Below, one piece after another: positions 16,467 to 25,150 of a stretch of 64,000 nucleotides of DNA (positions within the stretch are counted from its first letter, which is position 1; each line of letters opens with the position of its first letter). The stretch covers positions 682,001 to 746,000 of the forward strand of contig NZ_CAXUSG020000002.1 of assembly GCF_964253915.1 (NCBI RefSeq), read 5' to 3'. Origin of the DNA: Metarhizobium sp964253915. GTDB lineage: Bacteria > Pseudomonadota > Alphaproteobacteria > Rhizobiales > Rhizobiaceae. The notes under the pieces are model-generated. The model was not told where the DNA came from and did not search any database. It saw nothing but the letters and a program-made list of their open reading frames with translations. The position numbers were made by a program, and so were the translations under genes.

Positions 16467-16534
16467 TTCATGAGGATATTCAGGGTCCTGGGGCATTTCC
16501 TCGAACCCTGACGTGCTCCCCTGATCGTTCGCGC

Positions 16535-17755
16535 TTACGAGGCACGTCTTTTCATCTTGAAGTTCACCAAGCTAAGCCCAAGGATGACCAGCCCGATGAG
16601 GGTGAGTGCGAAGCCGGCCCAGACAGCTGAGAGAAGACCGTAACCAGCGGCGATGGTGATGCCACCAGCCCAGGCGCCGACAGCATTGGCGACATTGAGC
16701 GCGGCGAGGTTCATGGCGCCCATCAGGCTTGGGGCTTCCGGGGCAAAACGGGTCAGGCGGACCTGAATGGTCGGGATGGCAGCCATCATGGCGGCACCGA
16801 CGCCGAACATGGCCGGGAAGAAGACGAGCGGGTTGGATCCACCGACGGCCAGGATTGCCATGATCACGAGGGCACTGCCGAAGCCGATGACGATGCCGCG
16901 AGCAGGATAGCGGTCGGCAAGCTTGCCGCCATAGATATTGCCGGCTGTCATGCCGATGCCGAAGAGGGCCAAGGCAACCGGGATCATTTCAGGGGCAAGG
17001 CGCACCGTTTCGGTGACCATGGGCGCGATGAAGGTGTAGACCGCAAAGATGCTGGCGACACCGAGCGCGGCAACGAGCATCACCCCCCAGACCGATCCCT
17101 TGCGCAGCGACGAAAGCTCCTGGATGACCGGTACCCCGTCAAGCGCCCGGGTGCGCGGCACCCATTGCCAGATGGCACCGAAGGAGAGAAGCGAGAAGGC
17201 AGCGACGGCGAGATAGGTTTCGCGCCAGCCGATGGTTTGGCCAAGGAAGGTGGCGAGCGGCGAGCCGACGATGGTTGCGACTGTCAGGCCGGTCATGACG
17301 ATGGCAAAGGCCTTGCCGGCCTGGCCGGGACCGACAATGTAGGAGGCAACCACGGCACCGGCACCGAAATAGGCGCCCTGCGGCAGACCGCTGATGAAGC
17401 GGGCAAGCATCAGCAGGCCGAGGTCGGAGGCCAGGGCAGAGAGAACGTTGCCGGCAATAAAGAGGGCCATGAGGCCGAGAAGCAGCGTGCGGCGGTTGAG
17501 CCGTGCCGCCGCAAGGGTGACGAGCGGAGCGCCGAGCACCACGCCGAAAGCGTAAGCCGTGATGGCATTGGTGGCGTCAGGGACGCTGATGCCGAGGCTA
17601 TCCGAAAAGAGCTGGATGATGCCCATGCTGGCGAATTCGGACGTGCCGATCGCGAAACTGCCGAGCGCCAGTGCCAAAAGCGTCAGCCTCTGGGAACGGG
17701 CGTCACTATCGGCCGAGGCGGGAACAAAGGCGCGATCTTCAGAGATGATTGTCAT
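16535..17755 (-). CDS. MFS transporter, DHA1 family (AraJ/NepI-like)
   Basis: The 406-residue protein has 12 predicted helices. Helix 1 (LALGSFAIGTSEFASMGIIQ) and the motif-C region in helix 5 (MTGLTVATIVGSPLATFLGQ) are typical of DHA1 efflux proteins of the arabinose/nucleoside exporter group. I chose the ATG at 17755, preceded by AAGGATCGTG; the frame extends upstream but without a site. It is divergent from the LysR gene at 17986, and the shared region carries a dyad also found before the aldo/keto reductase at 20063. Confidence 0.9.
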   Translation of the reverse strand: MTIISEDRAFVPASADSDARSQRLTLLALALGSFAIGTSEFASMGIIQLFSDSLGISVPDATNAITAYAFGVVLGAPLVTLAAARLNRRTLLLGLMALFIAGNVLSALASDLGLLMLARFISGLPQGAYFGAGAVVASYIVGPGQAGKAFAIVMTGLTVATIVGSPLATFLGQTIGWRETYLAVAAFSLLSFGAIWQWVPRTRALDGVPVIQELSSLRKGSVWGVMLVAALGVASIFAVYTFIAPMVTETVRLAPEMIPVALALFGIGMTAGNIYGGKLADRYPARGIVIGFGSALVIMAILAVGGSNPLVFFPAMFGVGAAMMAAIPTIQVRLTRFAPEAPSLMGAMNLAALNVANAVGAWAGGITIAAGYGLLSAVWAGFALTLIGLVILGLSLVNFKMKRRAS

Positions 17756-17866
17756 GTCACGATCCTTTCGAGAACGGAGCAGGTGTCGTCCGGAGGAGCT
17801 GAAAACCTGCGTATTGCCTGAAGACATGGATCTCATGTCCGGCCGGCCGGCAGTAGCCAGCTGGGG

Positions 17867-17894
17867 TTCTCACGATTTGAGAAGAGAATTCACA
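17867..17894. promoter_or_regulatory. LysR-type operator, copy 1
   Basis: TTCTCACGATTTGAGAA (17867-17883) is a near-perfect dyad TTCNCA-N5-TGNGAA, directly followed by GAGAATTCACA. A copy with the same spacing and tail lies at 20159-20186. It sits between the divergent MFS and LysR genes. Confidence 0.6.
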
Positions 17895-17985
17895 AACAGG
17901 TTCCTGCCACCCCGTTTGTCAGGCGACAGCGCCCGTCTTCGCGACTATGCTCCACCACACTCACAAGCCTGAGCGGGGACGCGGC

Positions 17986-18921
17986 ATGGACAATAGAGCC
18001 GGCGAGATGATGGTTTTCGTGCAGGTTGTCGAGGCCGGCAGCTTTTCCGAGGCTGCCCGGCTGCTGCTGATGACCCCATCGACGGTTTCCAAGCTGGTCG
18101 CGCGGCTCGAGAGCCGGCTGGGTGTGCGGCTGATCGAGCGCTCGACGCGCCGCCTGGCTCTGACCAGAGAGGGTGAGTTCTATTACCAGCGAAGCCAGGA
18201 GCTTCTGGCCGCGCTCGACGAGACCGAGCAGCAGATCGCGCAAGGCGGCGCCGAGCCGGAGGGGCTGATCCGGGTAAGCTCGTCCGTCACCTTCGGCGTG
18301 GCGGCGCTGGAGCCGATTTTGCCCGCATTCTGGGAAGCCTATCCGCGTATCGTTGTCGATCTCTCCTTGTCGGATGAGACGGTCGATCTCTACCTCGACC
18401 GGACCGACGTGGCGATCCGCGTCGGCAAGCTGCCGGATTCCAACCTGATGGCACGCAAGATCGGCACAACAAAGCGCCGTATCGTCGCGTCGCCCGCCTA
18501 TCTCAAGAAGTGGGGCACCCCCGAAACGCCGGAGGACCTGCTCCGCCACAATTGCCTCGGCTTCAATTTCCGCCGCGCAAACCCGGTGTGGCCGATGCGC
18601 GAAGGCGGCCGGATCGTCGAGCGCATGCTGAGCGGCTCGCTTCTCGTCAACAACGGCGAAACGATCCGCCGCATGGCCATCGCCGGCGTCGGCATCGGCC
18701 GGATCGCCGATTATCATCTCCGCGACCCGATCGCGAAGGGCGAGCTGGTCGAACTTCTGGTCGACAGTACGATCACGGATTTCGATGACATCCATGCGCT
18801 CTATCGCGGTGCGCAGTTGATGCCGGCCCGGGTCCGGGCCTTCCTCGACTTCACCGTGCCGCGCATGCAGAAATTTCTCGCGGATGATCCGACAAAAAAC
18901 GCCTCGCCCAAGCAAAGTTGA
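17986..18921 (+). CDS. LysR-family regulator of MFS pump and aldo/keto reductase
   Basis: A 311-residue LysR protein with the helix-turn-helix in FVQVVEAGSFSEAARLLLMT and PSTVSKLVARLESRLG and a full effector domain. I chose the ATG at 17986, after GGGGACGCGGC. The shared dyads at 17867 and 20159 suggest it controls its divergent MFS neighbour and the aldo/keto reductase downstream. The last codons overlap a hairpin that, on the opposite strand, serves as the terminator of the reductase gene. Confidence 0.92.
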   Translation: MDNRAGEMMVFVQVVEAGSFSEAARLLLMTPSTVSKLVARLESRLGVRLIERSTRRLALTREGEFYYQRSQELLAALDETEQQIAQGGAEPEGLIRVSSSVTFGVAALEPILPAFWEAYPRIVVDLSLSDETVDLYLDRTDVAIRVGKLPDSNLMARKIGTTKRRIVASPAYLKKWGTPETPEDLLRHNCLGFNFRRANPVWPMREGGRIVERMLSGSLLVNNGETIRRMAIAGVGIGRIADYHLRDPIAKGELVELLVDSTITDFDDIHALYRGAQLMPARVRAFLDFTVPRMQKFLADDPTKNASPKQS

Positions 18922-18929
18922 GCGAGGCG
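18892..18929 (-). terminator. Intrinsic terminator of the aldo/keto reductase gene
   Basis: On the minus strand an eight-base stem CGCCTCGC/GCGAGGCG (18922-18929 with 18900-18907) is followed by six T residues. It lies inside the end of the LysR coding region on the other strand and past the repeat at 18936. Confidence 0.7.
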
Positions 18930-18935
18930 AGCTTA

Positions 18936-19035
18936 GAGCATTTCCGCTTATCTCTGAAACGCGAAAACACTCTATCCATTTGTTTTTACGCAATCCCGGA
19001 TGCGAAACCGCTCCACACTTTTGCTGGAATTGCTC
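18936..19035. repeat. Dispersed palindromic repeat, long copy
   Basis: A 100-base element bounded by GAGCATTTCC and GGAATTGCTC, lying between convergent genes. Its ends are shared with the shorter copies at 16391 and, in part, 43160. Such intergenic mosaic palindromes are common in rhizobia. Confidence 0.6.
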
Positions 19036-19049
19036 TAGGCATGCTGCCG

Positions 19050-20063
19050 TCAATCGGCGATCGGCAGCGGCGCGTCCGGGTTGACCAGATTTGCAGCCCG
19101 CAGTTCCCGCCAGAAATCGGCCGGAATGGTTTCGCGCAGGGCAATGCCATCTTCGGCAATCCGGTTTGGCTGGCTGGCGCCGGGAATGACGGCGGCGACG
19201 GCGGGGTGGGCGAGTGAGAACTGCAGGCCTGCCGCCTTCATGCTGATGCCGTAACGGTCGGCAATCGCCTTGATGCGTGCGACCTTGTCGAGAATGGCCG
19301 GCGTTGCCGGGGCATATTCAAAATTCGGGCCGCCGACCAGGGCACCGGAGCTGTAAGGACCGCCAACAACGATGCCGAGACCCTTTTCGGCCACCAATGG
19401 CATGACACGTTGCAGCGCACGATCATGATCAAGCAGTGTGTAGCGGCCAGCAAGCAGGAAGCCGTCGGGGCGCGGGCCTTCCAGCGCCAAGAGCAGTTCA
19501 ATCGGTTCGACACGGTTGACGCCGAGGCCCCAGGCCTTGATCACGCCTTCGTCACGCATCCGGTCAAGCGCCTTGAAGGCACCCTTGCGGGCGCTCTCGA
19601 AAACACCCAGCCACTCGTCGCCATAAAAATCCTGGGCGACGTCATGGACAAAAGCGACATCGATATGATCCGTCTTCAACCGCTTGAGACTATCCTCGAT
19701 CGAACGGTAGGTCGCGTCTTCCGAGTAGTCGTTGACGATCTTGTTCGGGCGACCGTACTTGAAGACATCGCCCTTCTCACCGAGGTCGCGGGCGCCGATA
19801 TCCTCGACCTCGTCGAGAATGACCCGCCCGACCTTGGTGCTGATCACATAGTCTTCGCGCTGCTTGCCGGCCAGCGCCTGGCCCATGCGAATTTCGGCGA
19901 GACCGGCACCATAGAAAGGTGCGTTGTCATAGTAGCGAACACCGTCGTTCCAGGCCGCTTCGACGGTGGCGAGCGCTTCCCGTTCGGGAATATCGCGGAA
20001 CATGTTGCCGAGCGGGGCAGCGCCAAAACCGAGCTTGCTCGGGAGAATGTGCTTGAAAGACAT
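19050..20063 (-). CDS. Aldo/keto reductase, aldose dehydrogenase-like
   Basis: The 337-residue protein is an AKR of the D-threo-aldose 1-dehydrogenase/pyridoxal 4-dehydrogenase group. The catalytic Asp and Tyr lie in GVRYYDNAPFYGAGLAEIRM, with Lys in YVISTKVGR and the active-site His in HIDVAFVHD. It should oxidise an aldose or related hydroxyl compound with NAD(P). The ATG at 20063 follows AAGGATAAG. A dyad identical in layout to that near the LysR gene lies about 100 bases upstream. Its transcript ends at the terminator at 18892. Confidence 0.9.
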   Translation of the reverse strand: MSFKHILPSKLGFGAAPLGNMFRDIPEREALATVEAAWNDGVRYYDNAPFYGAGLAEIRMGQALAGKQREDYVISTKVGRVILDEVEDIGARDLGEKGDVFKYGRPNKIVNDYSEDATYRSIEDSLKRLKTDHIDVAFVHDVAQDFYGDEWLGVFESARKGAFKALDRMRDEGVIKAWGLGVNRVEPIELLLALEGPRPDGFLLAGRYTLLDHDRALQRVMPLVAEKGLGIVVGGPYSSGALVGGPNFEYAPATPAILDKVARIKAIADRYGISMKAAGLQFSLAHPAVAAVIPGASQPNRIAEDGIALRETIPADFWRELRAANLVNPDAPLPIAD

Positions 20064-20158
20064 GATCTTATCCTTTTGTCCGTGACCGTGTGAACCAGGG
20101 CCGTCCCTGTTGACAAAAGAAATAAATGACGACGCGCAGGGTCGGTAGACAGCGCGGC

Positions 20159-20186
20159 TTCGCAGGATCTGCGAAGGGAATTCACA
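20159..20186. promoter_or_regulatory. LysR-type operator, copy 2
   Basis: TTCGCAGGATCTGCGAA (20159-20175) is a perfect dyad with a three-base centre, followed by GGGAATTCACA. It matches the element at 17867-17894 in layout and in 23 of 28 bases, and lies 96 bases before the reductase start. Confidence 0.6.
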
Positions 20187-20219
20187 GATCGGCATCAAGC
20201 ATGCCGCACCGGGGACGGT

Positions 20220-20437
20220 TCAGTTCGATGCCCGACCGGGCCGAAGCGAGCTTGTCGGTCGCATGGATGAGTCCGGCCATTCCCGGCCGCAATATTTGGC
20301 GAAAAGATTTGTCGCCATGGAATAGAGCGGCACGAAATGTTGCCGGCCATCCGGCGCGGCGGTGCGAAACTCCGCATAGGCGAGATAAAAATCCGCCAGG
20401 TCCTTGACATCGGCGTGGACCCTGATGTCCCGGCAGT
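20220..20437 (-). pseudogene. Orphan coding fragment without a start
   Basis: A reading frame ending at 20220 contains about 55 residues with the codon usage of a real gene (VHADVKDLADFYLAYAEF, then GRQHFVPLYSMATNLFAKYC). No ATG, GTG or TTG start lies ahead of the coding-like part, which begins directly after the stop of the esterase gene. I read it as the 3' end of a lost gene. I do not recognise the family. A non-standard start cannot be excluded. Confidence 0.4.
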
Positions 20438-21475
20438 TCAGCCGGACCGTTTGGTGGTTTCGCCTGCCGTCAGCGGCGTTTCCTCCGGGGCTCGGGTATT
20501 CTTGAAAAACTCCCACATCCTGCCCGTTGCATCCCGCTCCGACGTCACCTTGCCATCCGCATCGAATGTGCGGAACAGCACGCTGCGTGCCGGCCAGGCG
20601 TGGGTATTTTCCTTCAGCAAATAGGAGGTTATGCGCGCCCCGCCGGCGCAGCCGCTGTAAGACAACGCCGTCATCGCCGGATCGCTGACAAGGTTGCCCT
20701 TGGATTCGCATTTGTCCAGTTCCGCCCAGCGCTTGAGCGCCGCCTCGCCGCCATATTGCCAGTAGGGTTTGCCGCCGCCGGCAAAAGGATTGGTCACATC
20801 CTTCATGCCGGAAAAGGCGATGATGGAAATCGGATTGCCGGGTTTGCAGCTTGTTATGTCCGGCTGCCAGACACCATCGCGCTCGACCGGAAAGCCGGCG
20901 CGAAGCCCCATGACAAAACCCGCCGCGGCGAAGTCCGCATGACCGTTGCAGATATATTGCGACAACATGCGGCCGCCGCCAGAATAGCCGGATGCATAGA
21001 TACGGGTCGGATCGACGCAGAAGGTTTCCTTCACCGTCCTCACCGCATCCTTGATATACCGTTCGTCGTCGAGCTTGCCGCCGTGGGTCACACCCGGAAC
21101 ATTCCAGGCATTGGTTCCCTGAAACTGGCCATCGAGGCTGCCCTGCAGCGCGACCGCCACAAACCCCTCGTGTTCGGCAACGGCGTCCCAGCCGCTGCGG
21201 CGAAACTGGCCCGCGGGGCTTGAGTTGCTGCCGTGGAAGTCGAAGACGACCGCAAGCCGGGACTTGCCGTCGTAATTGGCCGGGATATGGGCGAATGCCG
21301 GCCGCTCGATACCGCCGCTCTTTACGGTGAATGTCATCCGGCCGTGCTCGAAAGCCTGACCGCAGCCCGTGGCGAAGCCTGGCCCGGCCAGGCCGATTAG
21401 CAGAAGCAGTCCCATCGCTGTCACGCGGATAGGACCTTCAGGCCGCAAGCGGCCACGCAGACGAAGTATATCCAT
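20438..21475 (-). CDS. Secreted esterase, LpqC/PHB depolymerase-like
   Basis: A 345-residue alpha/beta hydrolase with a signal peptide (AMGLLLLIGLAGPGFATG at about residues 20-37). The nucleophile serine is in YASGYSGGGRML, the oxyanion region in FDFHGSNSS, and the likely His in ENTHAWP near the end. The family includes feruloyl esterases and polyhydroxybutyrate depolymerases. Several in-frame starts exist; I favour the ATG at 21475 (AAGG seven bases upstream) because it gives the shortest leader ahead of the signal peptide. It appears to be a single gene. Confidence 0.85.
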   Translation of the reverse strand: MDILRLRGRLRPEGPIRVTAMGLLLLIGLAGPGFATGCGQAFEHGRMTFTVKSGGIERPAFAHIPANYDGKSRLAVVFDFHGSNSSPAGQFRRSGWDAVAEHEGFVAVALQGSLDGQFQGTNAWNVPGVTHGGKLDDERYIKDAVRTVKETFCVDPTRIYASGYSGGGRMLSQYICNGHADFAAAGFVMGLRAGFPVERDGVWQPDITSCKPGNPISIIAFSGMKDVTNPFAGGGKPYWQYGGEAALKRWAELDKCESKGNLVSDPAMTALSYSGCAGGARITSYLLKENTHAWPARSVLFRTFDADGKVTSERDATGRMWEFFKNTRAPEETPLTAGETTKRSG

Positions 21476-21687
21476 CAAAACGCCTTGTGATTGCGGGTGT
21501 CTTGCGGCTGGCGCGGTGGTCTGCATCTCAGACCGGGTCACACATGACTTAAAGGGTGCCGCCGTCCTTGCGTGAATGCCGTCATGCCTCCGGCATGTCA
21601 AGCGCTTCCATCCGCTTTTCATGAAACTCCCGCATCGCAGTCCCGGAGGGGCTGCAGCAGGATCGCGTTAATACCGCGAGTAAAAAC

Positions 21688-21705
21688 AATAGATTAAAAT
21701 CTATT
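21688..21705 (-). terminator. Terminator overlapping the stop of the M81 peptidase gene
   Basis: On the minus strand a seven-base stem AATAGAT/ATCTATT with a four-base loop is followed by GTTTTTA. The first stem arm contains the TAG stop codon of the gene, so transcription of the peptide operon probably ends here. Confidence 0.6.
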
Positions 21706-23215
21706 CCGCGAATTCGAAACCCGTTTTATCGAGCGGCCAGATCGGGCGCGCGACGCGAACATAGGGGCGAAGTTCTGCGCGCGGCGTGGCGAGCGCGCCG
21801 CTGTCGCAGACGATGACCTCTCCCGCCAGAGGCTCGAAAGCGGCCCGGAAATGCTGCATCGATTTCAGCACCAGGAATTTTAACGCCGTCGGCTCGATAT
21901 CGAAAGTGCGCAACTGCTGCAGATCCAGCATCTGACCGGGGATCGAAACCACAAGGATATCGATCCCGCCGGTTTTGAAGACTGCCGTCGGGCCGAATGT
22001 GTGGGTGATGCCGCCGAGGATCGGACCGTCGCCCGTGTAGACGCCATCCGCCAGATGTTCGATCGTGCCGGTGAGCATCAAAGGCCCGCCGCCGAACGTC
22101 GGATCGACCTTGCCGCCCAGTTGAAGCGTGACGGTGTCACCCACCTTGTGCCGATGTAGGGAGCCGGCCGCTTCCGGATCGATGATCGGCGCAAAGCCGC
22201 CGCCCGAAACGCCTGCTTCGAGAAGCGCGGCAAGGAGGGCTGTGGCGTCGCCATAAGCGCCGGCGCCTGGATTGTCGGCATAATCGGCGATGACGAGCGG
22301 GCCGGAAGAGGCGTCGAATTCCATTGCCCGGCGTGCGGCTTCAGCCGGCGTCAGGAAGGTGTTGAAGACACTGTCCCGCTGTTTCCAGATCGTGCCGGCG
22401 ATGTCTTCCGCAATGATGCACGCCCTTTCGGCGGCGCCGGCGACACGCGTGTCGTGTGTGACAAGCACGGTCGGGCCGGCCTCCGTGACATCGGCCTCGG
22501 CGAAGGAGGCGTTGATCGAAACGGCGAGAATGCCGGCTTCCGCTTCGTGTGCTTTGGCCCGGTCGTAGAGGCTGGCGGTTTCCGGTACATCGGTGCGGCC
22601 GGAGTTTGCCTCCTCCAGCATCGGGCGATGGGCGCGGTAGGTGGCGGGGTGCGTCGCCTGACGCATGGCAGCGTCGAGCAGGCGTCCGGCATGGCGACCG
22701 GTTTCGCGCATGTCGATATGCGGATAGGTTTTGTAGGACACGAAGATCTGCGCCTGCCGGATCATCGCCGGCGTGGCGATGGCGTGCAGGTCGAGCGTCA
22801 CGGCAATCGGCAGGTCGGGGCCGACGATGGCGCGCAGCCGGGACAGAAGTTCGCCTTCCCCGTCCTCGCAGAAATCCGGCACCATGGCGCCATGCAGGCC
22901 GAGAAGGATGCCGTCGAGCCGGTCACCCTCTTGCCGCGCGGCATCGCAGATCAGGCCGGCAATGTGATCGAATGCGGCGCGTGAAACGCGTGCGCCCGGC
23001 GTCGCATGGGCGGAGACGACATGCCGGATCGTCCATCCGGCCTCCCGGCCGGCATCGAGGAAGCCGGCGATTTCGGCATTCACATCACCGAACCGGCCTG
23101 TCGCCACCTCGCCGAGATCGAGCGTTTCGCGCCGGAACGCATCCAGATCCGTGCTGCCTTTCTTGAAGGTGTTGCTTTCATGGACGAATTCGGCGGTGAG
23201 AACGCGGAAGGACAT
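21701..23215 (-). CDS. M81-family metallopeptidase, MlrC-like
   Basis: A 504-residue cytoplasmic protein of the MlrC family, named for the third enzyme of microcystin breakdown. Characteristic segments are AEFVHESNTF at the N-terminus, GILLGLHGAMV, VTLDLHA with likely metal ligands, FVSYKTYPHIDMRETG, and the C-terminal domain with LGGKVDP and HTFGPTAVFKTGG. Such proteins hydrolyse peptides, including ones with unusual residues. The ATG at 23215 follows AGGATCG. It is the last gene of the operon, 25 bases after the transporter ATPase, which suggests it cleaves the imported peptide. Confidence 0.9.
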   Translation of the reverse strand: MSFRVLTAEFVHESNTFKKGSTDLDAFRRETLDLGEVATGRFGDVNAEIAGFLDAGREAGWTIRHVVSAHATPGARVSRAAFDHIAGLICDAARQEGDRLDGILLGLHGAMVPDFCEDGEGELLSRLRAIVGPDLPIAVTLDLHAIATPAMIRQAQIFVSYKTYPHIDMRETGRHAGRLLDAAMRQATHPATYRAHRPMLEEANSGRTDVPETASLYDRAKAHEAEAGILAVSINASFAEADVTEAGPTVLVTHDTRVAGAAERACIIAEDIAGTIWKQRDSVFNTFLTPAEAARRAMEFDASSGPLVIADYADNPGAGAYGDATALLAALLEAGVSGGGFAPIIDPEAAGSLHRHKVGDTVTLQLGGKVDPTFGGGPLMLTGTIEHLADGVYTGDGPILGGITHTFGPTAVFKTGGIDILVVSIPGQMLDLQQLRTFDIEPTALKFLVLKSMQHFRAAFEPLAGEVIVCDSGALATPRAELRPYVRVARPIWPLDKTGFEFAE

Positions 23216-23240
23216 GGAGACGATCCTGACATGAACGGCA

Positions 23241-24188
23241 TTAGAGCGGATTGAAACAGGCGACCGCATGGCCACCTTCGGCGACGAGCGGCGGCGGCTG
23301 CTTGCGGCAGATATCGGTCACGTGAGGACAGCGCCCGGCAAAGGCGCAACCGGGCGGCAGATTGAAGGGGGATGGGATTTCGCCGGCAAGCGGCGCGATG
23401 GTGCGGCGGGCCGCCGGATCGGGCGAAAAATTGGAGGCAAGAAGAGCGCTGGTATACGGGTGCCGGGGTGCGGATTTGGGGTCGGGAAGAATTTCGCAGA
23501 CGGCACCGAGATACATGACGACGATCCGGTTGCAGAAATAGCGAACCAGGCCGAGATCGTGGGAGATGAAAAGATAGGTCAGTCCGAGGCGATCGCGCAG
23601 CGATGACAGAAGCTCGATGATCTGGGCCTGGATGGAGACGTCCAGCGATGCCGTGGGTTCGTCGAGAACGATGAACTCCGGCTGCAGTGCCAGTGCGCGT
23701 GCGATACCGATGCGCTGGCGCTGTCCGCCGGACAGCTGATGCGGATACAGCGTCGCCATCGTCTGCGGCAGGCCGACGGCATCAAGCATGGCTTCCACCG
23801 TTTCAGCCGGCATGCGGCGGGACTGGACGATGAAGGGTTCCGCGAGGATATCGGCGATGGAATAGCGTGGGTCGAGCGAGGAATAAGGGTCCTGGAAAAC
23901 CATGGCCATGCGTCGCCGTGCGGCGCGCAGAGCCTTGGGAGATAGAGCCGTTATGTCAGTCCCGTCGAGCCTGACCCGGCCGGACGTCGGTTCGATGAGC
24001 CGCATCACGAGCCGGGCGAGCGTCGATTTTCCGCAGCCGGACTCGCCGACGACACCGACGACTTCGGCCCGGTTTACCGTCAGGTCGACGGCGCGCACCG
24101 CGGTCATGCTGCGTGGGCGTGCAAAAAGCCCGCCGCCCGCATGAAACTGCTTGGTCAGTCCCTCGACCTGAAGAAGCGCTTCGGTCAT
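23241..24188 (-). CDS. Peptide ABC transporter ATPase, DppF/OppF type
   Basis: The 315-residue ATPase shows Walker A (GESGCGKST), signature (LSGGQRQRIGIARAL), Walker B (FIVLDEPTASLD) and the switch His (FISHDLG). The C-terminal cysteine-rich part (GCAFAGRCPHVTDIC) is the usual oligopeptide-ATPase extension that can hold an iron-sulfur cluster. It overlaps the upstream ATPase gene by four bases, so translation is coupled. Together with the partner ATPase it powers the two permeases. Confidence 0.95.
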   Translation of the reverse strand: MTEALLQVEGLTKQFHAGGGLFARPRSMTAVRAVDLTVNRAEVVGVVGESGCGKSTLARLVMRLIEPTSGRVRLDGTDITALSPKALRAARRRMAMVFQDPYSSLDPRYSIADILAEPFIVQSRRMPAETVEAMLDAVGLPQTMATLYPHQLSGGQRQRIGIARALALQPEFIVLDEPTASLDVSIQAQIIELLSSLRDRLGLTYLFISHDLGLVRYFCNRIVVMYLGAVCEILPDPKSAPRHPYTSALLASNFSPDPAARRTIAPLAGEIPSPFNLPPGCAFAGRCPHVTDICRKQPPPLVAEGGHAVACFNPL

Positions 24189-25150
24189 GGGGCCTCCGCA
24201 TTGGCAAAATGGCAGGCGACCGATCCGCCGAGTGTCAGGGCACGCAGGGTCGGGCGCTCCTGCCGGCAGAGGTCTGCGGCATGGGTGCAGCGCGGGTTGA
24301 ACCGACAGCCGGCGGGATAGCGGCCGGAGGTCGGAACGGCGCCCGGAATGCCGTGCAGGCTGCCCGGGGCCATGCCGTCGCGCGGAATGCAGCCGATGAG
24401 CGCCGACGTATAGGGATGGGCGGGGGCGGCGAAAATGGGATCCACCGCCCGCTCCTCGGCGATGCGCCCGGCATAGAGCACGGCAACGCGGTCGCAGACC
24501 TGGGCAACCACACCCATGTCGTGGGTGATCAGCAGCAAGGCCAGTCCGCGATCACGCGAAAGCCGTGTCAGGATCTGGATGATCTGCGCCTGCACCGTGA
24601 CGTCGAGTGCCGTCGTCGGTTCATCGGCGATGATCAGGCCGGGGTCGCCCGCCAGCGCCATGGCGATGACGATACGTTGCTTCATGCCGCCGGAGAGCTG
24701 GTGAGGATAGGCTTCCGCCACGGCGCTGGGTTCGGCAATGCGCAGTTGCGCCAAAAGGTCGAGCGTGCGCAGCCGCGCCGCCTGCGCCGAAAGGCCGAGA
24801 TGCAGCCGCGAGACGATATCGATCTGTTCGCCGATCCGCTGCACGGCATCGAGTGCAGTCATCGGGTTCTGCATCACGAAGCCGAACCGTTTGCCGCGCA
24901 GGGTGCGAAGCCGGGCTTCGCCGATGGTGGTCAGATCCATGCCGTCGAAATGGATCGCGCCACCGGTGATCTTGCCGCCGATCAGAGGTAGCAGGCCGGC
25001 GATGGCAAGCGCGGTCAACGACTTGCCCGATCCGCTTTCGCCGACGAGGCCCAGAACCTGGCCGCGATCCAGCGTCAGGCTGATGCCGTCGAGCAGGCGA
25101 TTGCGGCCGATATCGACGCAGACATCCGTGAGGCGCAGCAGCGGTGTCAT
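24185..25150 (-). CDS. Peptide ABC transporter ATPase, DppD/OppD type
   Basis: The 321-residue ATPase has Walker A (GESGSGKSLT), signature (LSGGMKQRIVIAMAL), Walker B (LIIADEPTTALD) and the C-terminal GCRFNPRCTHAADLC extension. It overlaps both neighbours by four bases (ATGA junctions), which ties it tightly to the operon. Confidence 0.95.
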   Translation of the reverse strand: MTPLLRLTDVCVDIGRNRLLDGISLTLDRGQVLGLVGESGSGKSLTALAIAGLLPLIGGKITGGAIHFDGMDLTTIGEARLRTLRGKRFGFVMQNPMTALDAVQRIGEQIDIVSRLHLGLSAQAARLRTLDLLAQLRIAEPSAVAEAYPHQLSGGMKQRIVIAMALAGDPGLIIADEPTTALDVTVQAQIIQILTRLSRDRGLALLLITHDMGVVAQVCDRVAVLYAGRIAEERAVDPIFAAPAHPYTSALIGCIPRDGMAPGSLHGIPGAVPTSGRYPAGCRFNPRCTHAADLCRQERPTLRALTLGGSVACHFANAEAP

